DNA of 64,000 bases from Kitasatospora sp. Root107 (GCF_001424875.1 NZ_LMCT01000001.1:289652-353651); one strand, 5' to 3'. Positions 9,895 through 18,806 are shown, counted from the stretch's first letter. The notes: generated by a model from the sequence alone, not told the origin. Translations and numbers: made by a program.

Positions 9895-10813
9895 AGCGGA
9901 TCCTCGGGTCCAGAACGGCGTAGAGCAGGTCGACCACCAGGCTGGCGACCAGGTAGACGATCACCAGGATGGTGACCACGCCGACCACCGTCGGGCCCTC
10001 CTTCTGGTTGATCGCCTTGTAGAGGATGTTGCCGACACCTTGGATGTTGAAGATGCCCTCGGTGACGATCGCCCCGCCCATCAGCGCGCCCAGGTCGGTC
10101 CCCAGGAAGGTGACCACCGGGATCAGCGAGTTGCGCAGCAGGTGGCGGCCGACGATGGTCCGACGCGGCAGGCCCTTGGCCGTCGCGGTCCGGATGTAGT
10201 CGGCGCGCAGGTTCTCGCCGAGCGAGGTGCGGGTCAGCCGGGCCACGTACGCCAGCGAGAGCGAGGCCAGCACCAGGCCTGGCAGGATCAGCTGGGTGAT
10301 GTCCGTGGAGTCCTGGACGGTCGCGGTGACCCAGCCGAGGTTGATCGCGAAGACGGTCTGGGCGATGTAGCCGAGCACGAAGACCGGGATCGAGATCACC
10401 ACCAGGGTGAGCACCAGTACCAGGGTGTCGCCGATCGAACCGCGCTTGAGGCCGGAGACCAGACCCAGCGTCAGACCGATCACGATCTCGAAGAAGAAGG
10501 CGACCAGGGCCAGCCGGATGGTCACCGGGAAGGCGTCCGCCATGATCTCGGAGACCGGGCGCCCGGTGAAGCTGGTGCCGAAGTCCAGGGTCAGCACGTT
10601 GCCCATGTAGTGCAGGTACTGCTTCCAGACCGGCTGGTCCAGGTAGAACTTGTGCCGCAGGTTGGCCACCGTGGCCGGGTCTGCCGCCTTGTCGCCGTAC
10701 ATCGCGGCGATCGGGTCACCCGGCAGGGTGTACACCATCAGAAAGATCAGCAGCGTCGCGCCGAAGAACACCGGGATCATCTGCAGCACTCGCCGTAGGA
10801 CGTAGCTGCCCAT
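9887..10813 (-). CDS. Oligopeptide ABC transporter permease (DppB type), paralogue A
   Basis: 308 aa. The N-terminal helix MGSYVLRRVLQMIPVFFGAT and the motif LPGDPIAAMYG are typical of DppB/OppB. The EAA loop is ADYIRTATAKGLPRRTIVGRHL, then a GALMGGAIVTEGIF block, and the end is DPRIRYA. The start is preceded by AAGGAGG. A 13-bp hairpin separates it from the binding-protein gene upstream. Confidence 0.92.
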   Translation of the reverse strand: MGSYVLRRVLQMIPVFFGATLLIFLMVYTLPGDPIAAMYGDKAADPATVANLRHKFYLDQPVWKQYLHYMGNVLTLDFGTSFTGRPVSEIMADAFPVTIRLALVAFFFEIVIGLTLGLVSGLKRGSIGDTLVLVLTLVVISIPVFVLGYIAQTVFAINLGWVTATVQDSTDITQLILPGLVLASLSLAYVARLTRTSLGENLRADYIRTATAKGLPRRTIVGRHLLRNSLIPVVTFLGTDLGALMGGAIVTEGIFNIQGVGNILYKAINQKEGPTVVGVVTILVIVYLVASLVVDLLYAVLDPRIRYA

Positions 10814-10846
10814 CGTGCCTCCTTCCGCAAGGGGGGCTAGTGGCTG

Positions 10847-10878
10847 GGCCCCGCCCTCCGTTTCGGGAGGGCGGGGCC
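10847..10878 (-). terminator. Stem-loop between binding-protein and permease genes, operon A
   Basis: Perfect 13-bp stem 10847-10859 / 10866-10878 with a 6-nt loop. It lies 15 bp after the stop of the lipoprotein gene and 33 bp before the permease start. There is no U-tract. It is probably a partial terminator or RNA stabiliser, like the stem-loops at the same place in the other two operons. Confidence 0.6.
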
Positions 10879-10892
10879 GGGCTGGCGGGCTG

Positions 10893-12512
10893 TCAGCCCT
10901 TGACCTCGACCTGGGTCCAGGCCGGGTTGCCGAAGGAGTCGAACTCGACGTTCTGCACCTTGGTGGAGTAGCCGGAGTTGGTCCGGTAGTACCAGAGCGG
11001 GATCGCCGGGAAGTCCTGGGCGAGCACTGCCTCCGCCGACTGGTAGCCGGTGGCCGAGGCGGTGATCGAGTCGGCCTGGTCGGCGGTGTTGGCCAACTGG
11101 TCGAACTGGGGGCTGCTGTAGCCGAAGTCGTTCGAGGCCGCGCCGGTCTTGTAGACGTCGGCGAGGAAGTTGGCGTTCAGCGGGTAGTCCTGCACCCAGC
11201 CGGTGCGGAACGCGCCGTTGATGGTGTGCCCGGTGATCGCCGCGCGGCTGGTCTTGAAGTCGGTCTTCGGGTCACCGACGCAGTCGACACCGGTGGACTG
11301 CCGGATCGAGTTGCAGACCGCGTCCACCCACTCCTTGTGGCCGCCGTCCGCGTTGTAGGTGATCAGCAGCTTGTTGCCCGGGACGCCGCCGCCCTCGGTG
11401 ATCAGCTGCTTGGCCTTGTCTGCGTTGAAGGTGCAGAAGTCGCCGCAGGTACCGGCCTTGTAGCCCTCGACGCCCTCGGCGACCCACGCGCTGGCGGGCA
11501 TGCGGGAGCCTTGCAGCACCGTCTTGGTGATGGTGCTGCGGTCGATCGCCATCGACAGGCCCTGCCGGACCTTGGCCTTGTTCGCCCCGGCCCATTCGGG
11601 CTGGTACAGCGTGAAGCCGATGTTCTGGATGGCGCCCTGCGGGGAGTCGATCGCCCGGTCACCCAGGTCGTTCTTGTAGTTGGCCAGCGCCGACGGCGGC
11701 ACCTGGTCCATCACGTCCAGGTTGTTGGACTGCAGATCCGCGTAGGCGGCCTCGGAGGTGGTGTACATCTTGAACACCACGCCGCCGTTCTTCGGCTTGT
11801 CCACACCCTGGTAGTTGGCGAAGGTCTTGGTGACGACCTGTGAGTTGTGGTCCCAGCTGACGAACTGGTACGGCCCGTTGCCGACCGGCTTCTGGCCGGC
11901 TGCGGTCGGGTCGGCGAAGAAGCTGTCCGGCAGCGGGGAGAACGCGATGTACCCGAGCTTGTACGGGAAGTACGACACCTTGCTGGTGAGCTTGATGGTG
12001 AAGTGGGTGTCGTCCACGACGGTCAGGCCCGACATGGTGGTCTTGGCCGGGGCACCGCTCTTCGGGTGCACGTCGGCGTAGCCCTGGATGTCGCCGAACC
12101 AGGAGCTGTTGATCTGGTTGTTCGTGGTGGTGGCCGCCCAGTTCCAGGCGTCCACGAAGTTCTTCGCCTTGACCGGGGTGCCGTCGTGGAAGGTCCAGCC
12201 CGACTTCAGCGTGACGTTGAAGGTCTGCGCGTCGGAGCTGTCGATCTTGTCCGCGACCTGGTTGCGCAGCTGACCGTTGGCGGGGTCGTAGTCGACCAAC
12301 CCCTTGAACAGGTTCTGGATGATCCGGCCGCCGCCGACCTCGTTGGCGTTCGCCGGCTGCAACGGGTTCTGCGGCTCGCTGCTCTGGTAGCTGAACGTCT
12401 TGCCGGCGTCGGACGAACCGCCGCCGTCCCCACTGCTTCCACATCCGGTGGCCACCAGGGCCACGGACGTCGCACCGATAACGGCCCAGCGGGTTCTGGT
12501 GGCTGCGGGCAT
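10893..12512 (-). CDS. Peptide-binding lipoprotein (SBP_bac_5 family), paralogue A
   Basis: 539 aa from the ATG at 12512, which is preceded by GAGGAGG at good spacing. The frame is open to 12818 but the extra part is Arg/Gly-rich shadow. The signal peptide MPAATRTRWAVIGATSVALV ends in a lipobox with Cys at ATGC. The mature protein has FSYQSSEPQNPLQPANANEV, a KSGWTFHDGTPVKAKNF block and an HKEWVDAVCNSIRQ block. It shares these with the lipoprotein at 16.8-18.4 kb but not with the one at 1.6 kb, so it belongs to a second subfamily. It is first in operon A. Confidence 0.92.
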   Translation of the reverse strand: MPAATRTRWAVIGATSVALVATGCGSSGDGGGSSDAGKTFSYQSSEPQNPLQPANANEVGGGRIIQNLFKGLVDYDPANGQLRNQVADKIDSSDAQTFNVTLKSGWTFHDGTPVKAKNFVDAWNWAATTTNNQINSSWFGDIQGYADVHPKSGAPAKTTMSGLTVVDDTHFTIKLTSKVSYFPYKLGYIAFSPLPDSFFADPTAAGQKPVGNGPYQFVSWDHNSQVVTKTFANYQGVDKPKNGGVVFKMYTTSEAAYADLQSNNLDVMDQVPPSALANYKNDLGDRAIDSPQGAIQNIGFTLYQPEWAGANKAKVRQGLSMAIDRSTITKTVLQGSRMPASAWVAEGVEGYKAGTCGDFCTFNADKAKQLITEGGGVPGNKLLITYNADGGHKEWVDAVCNSIRQSTGVDCVGDPKTDFKTSRAAITGHTINGAFRTGWVQDYPLNANFLADVYKTGAASNDFGYSSPQFDQLANTADQADSITASATGYQSAEAVLAQDFPAIPLWYYRTNSGYSTKVQNVEFDSFGNPAWTQVEVKG

Positions 12513-12618
12513 GGAGGGCTCCTCCTCAGAAGGTCTGTGACGCATCACACCCCATTCGACGGGCAGCGGCCCGACGGCGCGACCGTGGTAGGGCCGGATG
12601 GGTGGAGGCCACAACGCC

Positions 12619-12650
12619 GACGGCCCCACCGCCGAAGCTGTGGGGCCGTC
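12619..12650 (-). terminator. Terminator of leftward operon B
   Basis: Perfect 11-bp stem 12619-12629 (gacggccccac) / 12640-12650 (gtggggccgtc) with a 10-nt loop, 15 bp beyond the stop of the F-type ATPase pseudogene. It also lies upstream of the lipoprotein gene of operon A, and so separates the two tandem operons. Confidence 0.65.
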
Positions 12651-12664
12651 AGACTGAGGTGGCG

Positions 12665-13712
12665 TCAGACCGTGCTGAGCACCCGCTCCGCAGCGCCGTG
12701 CCCGTTGTCGCGCTCCGCAGCGAAGTGGCAGGCCGACTCGTGCGCCGCCGCACCGTCCAGGGACGGCACCGCGAGCAGCGGGAGCTCGGTGGAGCAGCGC
12801 TCCTCCGCCTTCCAGCACCGGGTGCGGAAGCGGCAGCCGCTCGGCGGGTTGGCCGGCGACGGGATGTCGCCCACCAGCACGATCCGGTCGCGGTTCGCCC
12901 GCGCGGTCGGGTCGGGCACCGGCACCGCGGAGAGCAGTGCCTGGGTGTACGGGTGGGTGGCGTGCTCGTAGATCTCTTCGTCGGTGCCGATCTCGACCAT
13001 CTTGCCGAGGTACATCACGCCGACCCGGTCGGAGATGTGCCGGACGATCGAGAGGTCGTGCGCGATGAACATGTACGACAGCTCGAAGTCGGTCTGGAGC
13101 TGCTCCAGCAGGTTGATCACCTGGGCCTGCACCGAGACGTCCAGCGCGGAGACCGGCTCGTCACAGATGATGATCTCGGGCTTGAGCGCGAGGCCACGGG
13201 CGATGCCGATCCGCTGGCGCTGGCCGCCGGAGAACTGGTGCGGGTACCGGTTGATGTACTCCGGGTTGAGGCCCACGACGTCCAGCAGGTCCTGAACCGC
13301 CTTGCGGCGGTCGCCCTTCGGCGCCACCTCCGGGTGGATCTCGTACGGCTCGCCGATGATGTCGCCCACCGTCATCCGGGGGTTCAGCGAGGTGTACGGG
13401 TCCTGGAAGACGGAAGACCATCTGGATGTTGCGGCGGACGGCCTTCAGCGCGGCGCCCGAGAGCTTGGAGATGTCCTCGCCCTTGTAGAGCACCTGGCCT
13501 GCGGTGGCCCGCTCCAGGTTCATCAGCACCTTGGCCAGGGTGGACTTGCCACAGCCCGACTCGCCGACGATGCCCAGGGTCTCACCGCGCATCAGCTCGA
13601 AGGAGATGCCGTCGACCGCCTTGACCGCGCCGATCTGCTTCTTGAAGAGGATGCCCTGGCTGAGCGGGTAGTGCTTGACCAGGTCCTTGACCTCCAGGAT
13701 GGGCTCAGCCAT
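12665..13712 (-). pseudogene. Oligopeptide ABC transporter ATPase (DppF type), paralogue B, frameshifted by a 7-bp duplication
   Basis: The N-terminal part (13712 leftward) has Walker [12 protein letters not shown] and NIQMVF, then leaves frame. The rest (up to about 13375, starting [11 protein letters not shown]) continues in another frame with signature [10 protein letters not shown], Walker [11 protein letters not shown] and H-switch IAHDLS. The cause is visible: ggaagac occurs twice in tandem at 13405-13411 and 13412-13418. Removing one copy restores [15 protein letters not shown] and a continuous 346-residue OppF-like protein. The break is at the Q-loop, where paralogue A also has its 42-bp deletion. 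It is a slippage mutation or an assembly error. The gene starts 8 bp inside the tail of the D-type gene. Confidence 0.85.
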
Positions 13713-14754
13713 GGAGGGTCTCCTTCCAGAGGTGGCAGGCGCTCTTCCGGCCGGCGAGCTCGGCGCCGTCCCGGTCGAGCACCTGGTGCAGCGCGGGGAT
13801 CTCGCTGCGGCACAGGTCGGTGGCCTTGTCGCAGCGCGGGTTGAAGGCGCAACCGGCGGGCACCTTCAGCAGGTTGGGCGGCAGGCCCTGGATCGCGTAG
13901 AGCTCCTGGCCCTTCTGGTCCAGCCGCGGGATCGAGCGGAGCAGGCCCTCGGTGTACGGGTGCGCCGGGTTGGCGTACAGCTCGTGCACGGGGGCGGTCT
14001 CGACGATCCGGCCGGCGTACATCACGGCGATCTTGTCCGCGACGTCGGCGACCACGCCGAGGTCGTGGGTGATCAGGATCAGACCCATGTGGTACTCGGC
14101 CTGGAGCTCCGCCAGCAGGTCCATCACCTGCGCCTGGACGGTGACGTCCAGCGCGGTGGTCGGCTCGTCCGCGATGATCAGGTCCGGCTCGAGAGCCAGT
14201 GCCATCGCGATCATGATGCGCTGACGCATACCGCCGGAGAACTGGTGCGGGTAGTCACCCACCCGCTGCTTGGCGGCGGGGATCCGGACCCGGTCCATCA
14301 GCTCGATGGCCTTGGCCTTGGCCTCCTTGCGGGAGGCGCCCTCGTGCACCCGGAACATCTCGCCGAGCTGGTAGCCCACGCTGAGCACCGGGTTGAGCGA
14401 GGAGAGCGCGTCCTGGAAGATCATCGCGATCTTCCGGCCGCGCAGCTTGCGGCGCTCCTCGTTGCTCATCTTGAGCATGTCCTGGCCGCGGAACAGGATC
14501 TCCCCGGAGGTGATCCGGCCCGGCGGCATGTCCAGGATGCCCATGATGGTCTGCGCGGTGACGGACTTGCCGGAGCCGGACTCACCCAGCACGGCAAGCG
14601 TCTCGCCCGCACTGACGCTGTAGTTGACGCCGTTGACGGCCTTGGCGATGCCGTCCTTGGTCTTGAACTCGACGTGCAGGTCCCGGACTTCGAGCAGCGG
14701 GGTGCCTGGGACGAGGCGGTCGGTGGCCTGAGCCTTCTCGATCACAGTGGTCAT
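13705..14754 (-). CDS. Oligopeptide ABC transporter ATPase (DppD type), paralogue B
   Basis: 349 aa, starting MTTVIEKAQATDRL. Walker A is [10 protein letters not shown], the Q-loop [12 protein letters not shown], the signature [12 protein letters not shown], Walker [13 protein letters not shown] and the H-switch ITHDLG. The Cys motif is CAFNPRCDKATDLC. It is almost identical to paralogue A over the nucleotide-binding domain and differs mainly at both ends. It is intact. With its F partner frameshifted, the complex could work only with an F subunit from another operon. Confidence 0.92.
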   Translation of the reverse strand: MTTVIEKAQATDRLVPGTPLLEVRDLHVEFKTKDGIAKAVNGVNYSVSAGETLAVLGESGSGKSVTAQTIMGILDMPPGRITSGEILFRGQDMLKMSNEERRKLRGRKIAMIFQDALSSLNPVLSVGYQLGEMFRVHEGASRKEAKAKAIELMDRVRIPAAKQRVGDYPHQFSGGMRQRIMIAMALALEPDLIIADEPTTALDVTVQAQVMDLLAELQAEYHMGLILITHDLGVVADVADKIAVMYAGRIVETAPVHELYANPAHPYTEGLLRSIPRLDQKGQELYAIQGLPPNLLKVPAGCAFNPRCDKATDLCRSEIPALHQVLDRDGAELAGRKSACHLWKETLHG

Positions 14755-14769
14755 GGTGCCTACCGCCTC

Positions 14770-15714
14770 TCAGCGCAGCTTCGGGTCGAGGGCGTCACGC
14801 ACGGCGTCGCCCATCATGATGAAGGCCAGCACCGTGAGGCTGAGCATCCCGGCCGGGAAGAACAGCGCGAACGGGGCGGTGCGGATCACCTTCTGGGCCG
14901 AGTTGATGTCGATGCCCCAGGAGATGGTCGGGTCCTGCAGACCGATGCCCAGGAAGCTCAGCGTCGCCTCGGTGGCGATGTAGCCGCCCAGCGCGATGGT
15001 CGCGACGACGATCACCGGGGCGATCGCGTTCGGCAGGATGTGCTTGAGCATGATCCGGCCGGTACTGGCACCGAGCGCCTTGGCGGCGGTGACGTAGTCG
15101 GCCTGCTTGACGGTGATCACCGAACCGCGCATCACGCGGGCCATCTGGGTCCAGCCGAGCGCGGTGAGCGCGAAGACCACGGACCAGACGGTGCGCTCGG
15201 TGAAGGAGTTCAGCACCACCAGGCAGCCGAGCAGCAGCGGGATGCCGAAGAAGACGTCGGTCACCCGGGACAGGATGGTGTCCATCCAACCGCCGAAGTA
15301 GCCGGCCAGCATGCCGATGAAGCCACCGGTCAGAGTCACCGCAGCAGTCACGCAGATACCGACGATGATCGACGCGCGGGCGCCGTGCACCACGCGGGAG
15401 TAGATCGAGCGGCCCTGGCCGTCGTAGCCGAACCAGTCGGCCTGGAACAGGTGGCTGTAGTTCGGCGGGCTCAGGTAGTGGTTGCGCAGGTCGCCGGCGC
15501 GCGGGTCCACCGACGTGAACAGGCCGGGGACCAGGGTCATCACGATCAGCACCAGGATCAGCGCGGCCGAGATCAGGAAGATCGGACGGCGGCGCAGCTC
15601 CTCCCAGGCGTCCGAGCCGAGGCTGCGGGCCTTCTCCGGCTTCGGCGCGGGGGCCGAACTACCGCTCTGCGCCGGGATCTTGGCGGCGGTCTTCTTCTCG
15701 ATCAGGTCAGGCAT
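14770..15714 (-). CDS. Oligopeptide ABC transporter permease (DppC type), paralogue B
   Basis: 314 aa, starting MPDLIEKKTAAKIPAQ. After a Ser/Ala-rich linker come LGSDAWEELRRRPIFLIS and the first helix. The block ADWFGYDGQGRSIYSRV, the EAA loop QADYVTAAKALGASTGRIMLKHILPN and the ending DAVRDALDPKLR match paralogue A. Its start overlaps the B permease by 8 bp, as in operon A, so the spacing was conserved through the duplication. Confidence 0.92.
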   Translation of the reverse strand: MPDLIEKKTAAKIPAQSGSSAPAPKPEKARSLGSDAWEELRRRPIFLISAALILVLIVMTLVPGLFTSVDPRAGDLRNHYLSPPNYSHLFQADWFGYDGQGRSIYSRVVHGARASIIVGICVTAAVTLTGGFIGMLAGYFGGWMDTILSRVTDVFFGIPLLLGCLVVLNSFTERTVWSVVFALTALGWTQMARVMRGSVITVKQADYVTAAKALGASTGRIMLKHILPNAIAPVIVVATIALGGYIATEATLSFLGIGLQDPTISWGIDINSAQKVIRTAPFALFFPAGMLSLTVLAFIMMGDAVRDALDPKLR

Positions 15715-16633
15715 ACCGAATCCTCGGGTCCAGGACCGCGTAGAGCAGGTCGACGATCAGGCTGGCGACGAGGTAGACGATGACCAGCACGACCACGAAG
15801 CCGACGACCGTCGCGCCTTCCTTCTGGCCGATCGCGCGGAACAGCGCGTTGCCGACACCCTTGACGTTGAAGATGCCCTCGGTGACGATCGCGCCGCCCA
15901 TCAGGGCGCCGAGGTCGGTGCCGAGGAAGGTGACGACCGGGATCATCGAGTTGCGCAGCAGGTGGGTGCCGATGATCTTCCGACGCGGCAGGCCCTTGGC
16001 CGTCGCGGTGCGGATGTAGTCGGCGCGGATGTTCTCCACGATCGAGGTGCGGCTCAGCCGGGCCACGTACGCCAGCGAGAGCGAGCCCAGCACCACGGCG
16101 GGCAGCAGGAGTTGACCCAGGTTCATGGAGTCCTGGACGGTCGGCGTGACCCACTTGAGCTGGTCCGCGAAGAACGTCTGGAACAGGTAGCCGAGCACCG
16201 GCACCGGGATCGAGATCAGGATCAGCGTGAAGACCAGGGTGCTCTTGTCGGCGAACTTCCCGCGCCTGAGGCCGGCCAGCAGGCCGATGCCGACGCCGAA
16301 GACGATCTCGATGGCGAAGGCCATCAGCGCCAGCCGGATGGTGACCGGGAGGGCCTCACTGATCACGTCGATGACCTGACGGCCCGCCATGGTCTCGCCG
16401 AAGTTCCCGGTGAAGAGCTTGCCCATGTAGTCGAAGTACTGCTCGTACCAGGGCAGATCGAGTCCCAGCTTGTGCGTGAAGGCAGCGAGCTGGGCCGGGT
16501 CCGGCGCCTTGTCGCCCCACATCGCGGCGACCGGGTCTCCTGGGAGGATTCGGACCATCATGAAGATCAGGAAGGTCGTCCCCAGGAAGACCGGGATCAT
16601 TTGGAGCAGTCGCCTCGCGACAAAGCGCCCCAT
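15707..16633 (-). CDS. Oligopeptide ABC transporter permease (DppB type), paralogue B
   Basis: 308 aa, the same length as paralogue A. It starts MGRFVARRLLQMIPVFLGTT and carries LPGDPVAAMWG, the EAA loop ADYIRTATAKGLPRRKIIGTHLL, GALMGGAIVTEGIF and the ending DPRIRYA. About six membrane helices. The start follows TTGGAGG. A long hairpin separates it from the upstream lipoprotein gene. Confidence 0.92.
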   Translation of the reverse strand: MGRFVARRLLQMIPVFLGTTFLIFMMVRILPGDPVAAMWGDKAPDPAQLAAFTHKLGLDLPWYEQYFDYMGKLFTGNFGETMAGRQVIDVISEALPVTIRLALMAFAIEIVFGVGIGLLAGLRRGKFADKSTLVFTLILISIPVPVLGYLFQTFFADQLKWVTPTVQDSMNLGQLLLPAVVLGSLSLAYVARLSRTSIVENIRADYIRTATAKGLPRRKIIGTHLLRNSMIPVVTFLGTDLGALMGGAIVTEGIFNVKGVGNALFRAIGQKEGATVVGFVVVLVIVYLVASLIVDLLYAVLDPRIRYA

Positions 16634-16693
16634 CGTGCCTCCAATTAGTGCTCTGACGGGCCGTCATCCCGATGTCAGAGGTTCGGCGTGACA

Positions 16694-16741
16694 ACGGCCG
16701 GTGCCGATCCGCCCTCGTGAGGCGGTCAGGGCACCGGCCGT
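16694..16741 (-). terminator. Stem-loop between binding-protein and permease genes, operon B
   Basis: Outer stem 16694-16705 (acggccggtgcc) / 16730-16741 (ggcaccggccgt), 12 bp and perfect, enclosing an inner ccgcc/ggcgg pairing. It is in the same place as the stem-loops of operon A and the first operon but has a different sequence, which supports selection for structure. Confidence 0.6.
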
Positions 16742-16772
16742 GTCGGTTCAAGCCGTGCGGTGCGGGCTTGAC

Positions 16773-18395
16773 TTACTTCTTGACCTCGACCTGGGTGAAC
16801 ACCGGGTCGCCGAACGAGTCGTACTTGACGTTCTGGACCTTCTTCGAGAAGCCAGCGGTCGTCTTGTAGTACCAGAGCGGGATAGCCGGCATGTCCTTGG
16901 CCAGCTGGGCCTCGGCCTGCTGGTACAGCTCGGCGGTCTTCTCGACCGAGGTCGCCTTGTCCGCCTCGGCGGCGAACTTGTCGAAGTCGGCGCTGGAGTA
17001 GCCGGCGTCGTTGGCCGCGGCACCGGTGCCGTAGACGTCACGCAGGAAGTTGGCGTTCAGGGGGTAGTCCTGCACCCAGCCGGTCCGCATCATGCTCGGG
17101 ACCTGCTTCTTCTTGATGACGTCGCGAGCGGTCTTGAAGTCCGGCTTCGCGTCACCGACACACTCCACGCCGGTGGCCTGGCGGATGGAGTTGCAGACCG
17201 CGTCCACCCACTCCTTGTGGCCGCCATCGGCGTTGTACGTGATGGTGACCTTGTTGTTCGGGACGCCGCCGCCGTCGGTGACGAGCTGCTTGGCCTTGGC
17301 CGGGTCGTACTTGCAGAACTCGCCGCAGGTGCCGGCCTTGTAGCCCATGGCACCCGGGGCGACCCAGCTGTCGGCGGCCTGGCGCGAACCGTTCAGCACC
17401 GTCTTGGTGATGGTGTCGCGGTCGATCGCCATGGAGAGGCCCTGACGGACCTTCGCCTTGTCGACGCCCTTCCAGCCGTCCTGGTACATCGCGAACGAGA
17501 TGTTCTGGATGGCGCCCTGGGCCTGGTCGACCGCGCGGTCGCCCAGGTCGTTCTTGTACGAGGCCAGGTCGGCCGGGTCGACCTGGTCGAGCACGTCCAG
17601 GTTGTCCGAGACCAGGTCCTTGTAGGCGGCCTCGGCCTGCGAGTAGTTCTTGAAGACGATGCCGCCGTTCTTCGGCTTGTCCGTCCCCGCGTACTTGTCG
17701 AACGAGGCCACGGTGATGGCCTGGTTGTGCTCCCACGAGACGAACTTGTAGGGGCCGTTGCCGACCGGCTTCTGGCCGTAGGCCGCCGGGTCGGTGAAGA
17801 ACGCCTTCGGCAGCGGCGAGAAGGCCGTGTAGCCGAGCTTGTACTGGAAGTACGAGACCGGGCCGGTCAGCGCGATGGTGAAGTGCGTGTCGTCCACGAC
17901 CTTCAGGCCGGACATCTTGTCCGTGGCCGGGTCGCCCTTCTCCGGGTGCACCGCGTCGTAGCCCGCGATGTCGGAGAACCAGTCGGAGTTGATCTGGTTG
18001 TTCTTGGTGTTGGCGGCCCAGTTCCACGCGTCGACGAAGGACGCGGCGGTCACCGGGGTGCCGTCGTGGAAGGTCCAACCGGACTTCAGGGTGACGGTGT
18101 AGTTCTGCGCGTCGGTCGTCTCGATCTTGTCGGCGACCTGGTTGCGCAGCTGCCCGTTGGCGGGGTCGTAGTCGACCAGACCCTTGAACAGGGTCTTGAT
18201 GATGCGACCGCCACCGACCTCCATGGCGTTCGCGGGCTGCAGCGGGTTCTGCGGCTCGGTGCTCTGGTAGCTGAACGTCCCGGCCGCGTTGGCCGCACCG
18301 CCCTCGCTGGACGAAGAACCGCTACCGCAAGCAGTGGCCGCAAGGGCGACCGCGACAGCTGCGACGACCCACTTGGCCTGGCTGGCACCGCGCAT
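16773..18395 (-). CDS. Peptide-binding lipoprotein (SBP_bac_5 family), paralogue B
   Basis: 540 aa from the ATG at 18395, preceded by AGGAGG seven nt upstream. The open frame runs on to 18554 without a start signal. Signal peptide MRGASQAKWVVAAVAVALAA, lipobox TAC, then Gly/Ser linker. Shared blocks with paralogue A include FSYQSTEPQNPLQPANAMEV, KSGWTFHDGTPV, HKEWVDAVCNSIRQATG and the C-terminal AIPLWYYKT. It heads leftward operon B. The 410-bp space before it carries CGGACAT-type motifs and the typA terminator. Confidence 0.92.
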   Translation of the reverse strand: MRGASQAKWVVAAVAVALAATACGSGSSSSEGGAANAAGTFSYQSTEPQNPLQPANAMEVGGGRIIKTLFKGLVDYDPANGQLRNQVADKIETTDAQNYTVTLKSGWTFHDGTPVTAASFVDAWNWAANTKNNQINSDWFSDIAGYDAVHPEKGDPATDKMSGLKVVDDTHFTIALTGPVSYFQYKLGYTAFSPLPKAFFTDPAAYGQKPVGNGPYKFVSWEHNQAITVASFDKYAGTDKPKNGGIVFKNYSQAEAAYKDLVSDNLDVLDQVDPADLASYKNDLGDRAVDQAQGAIQNISFAMYQDGWKGVDKAKVRQGLSMAIDRDTITKTVLNGSRQAADSWVAPGAMGYKAGTCGEFCKYDPAKAKQLVTDGGGVPNNKVTITYNADGGHKEWVDAVCNSIRQATGVECVGDAKPDFKTARDVIKKKQVPSMMRTGWVQDYPLNANFLRDVYGTGAAANDAGYSSADFDKFAAEADKATSVEKTAELYQQAEAQLAKDMPAIPLWYYKTTAGFSKKVQNVKYDSFGDPVFTQVEVKK

Positions 18396-18665
18396 GGGTG
18401 TGCCTCCTGAATTCCTGTTGCAAACGGGGAGCGCACCGCGGGGGGACTGACCGGCGTCGTCGCCGTGGGTCAGACGGTGCTTTCCTCGCTCAGGTTCGGC
18501 GCGCACCCCTGCGCAAACCTTTGACCCGAGCTCGATGCACCCACTATCCGTCACGCTCGGATACGAACCAGGCCATTACTGATCTCAATTTGGTCACATG
18601 AACGGACGCTGAGTTTCGAAAATCGGACATACCAGACATACCCAGACAGGTACTAAACGGACAGT

Positions 18666-18679
18666 TGTCATGAATGACA
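18666..18679. promoter_or_regulatory. Perfect inverted repeat, candidate operator upstream of operon B
   Basis: tgtcat / atgaca separated by ga, inside an A/T-rich stretch flanked by AATCGGACAT (18621) and ACGTCCGATT (18687). It lies about 270 bp before the lipoprotein start. It has the right size for a dimeric regulator site, but the regulator is unknown. Confidence 0.3.
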
Positions 18680-18754
18680 GCTCGTCACGTCCGATTAACG
18701 AACAGTCTCGCGAGAAACCCGCTACGCGCGTTGACTGCGCAGCGTCACGAAAAA

Positions 18755-18793
18755 GCCCGGCCGGGCACCCCCAGGAAGGGTGCCCGGCCGGGC
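18755..18793 (-). terminator. Rho-independent terminator of typA
   Basis: Perfect 16-bp GC-rich stem 18755-18770 / 18778-18793 with a 7-nt loop. On the minus strand it is followed by five U residues (aaaaa at 18750-18754). It lies just after the typA stop codon, so assignment is straightforward. Confidence 0.88.
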
Positions 18794-18806
18794 CGGTGGT
18801 GCAGCG

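Larger units (their letters stand above)
18396..18806. other. Non-coding region between operon B and typA
   Basis: No supported gene. It contains AATCGGACAT at 18621-18630, its near-inverse ACGTCCGATT at 18687-18696 and a perfect inverted repeat tgtcat-ga-atgaca at 18666-18679. The strong typA terminator lies at 18755-18793. Local A/T content between 18540 and 18700 is well above average, so this is the likely promoter and operator region of operon B. Confidence 0.5.

Noticed and set aside
12665..13712. Programmed frameshift in the F-type ATPase of operon B
   Set aside because: The break is caused by an exact 7-bp tandem duplication, not a slippery heptamer with a downstream structure. A mutation or assembly error explains it better.
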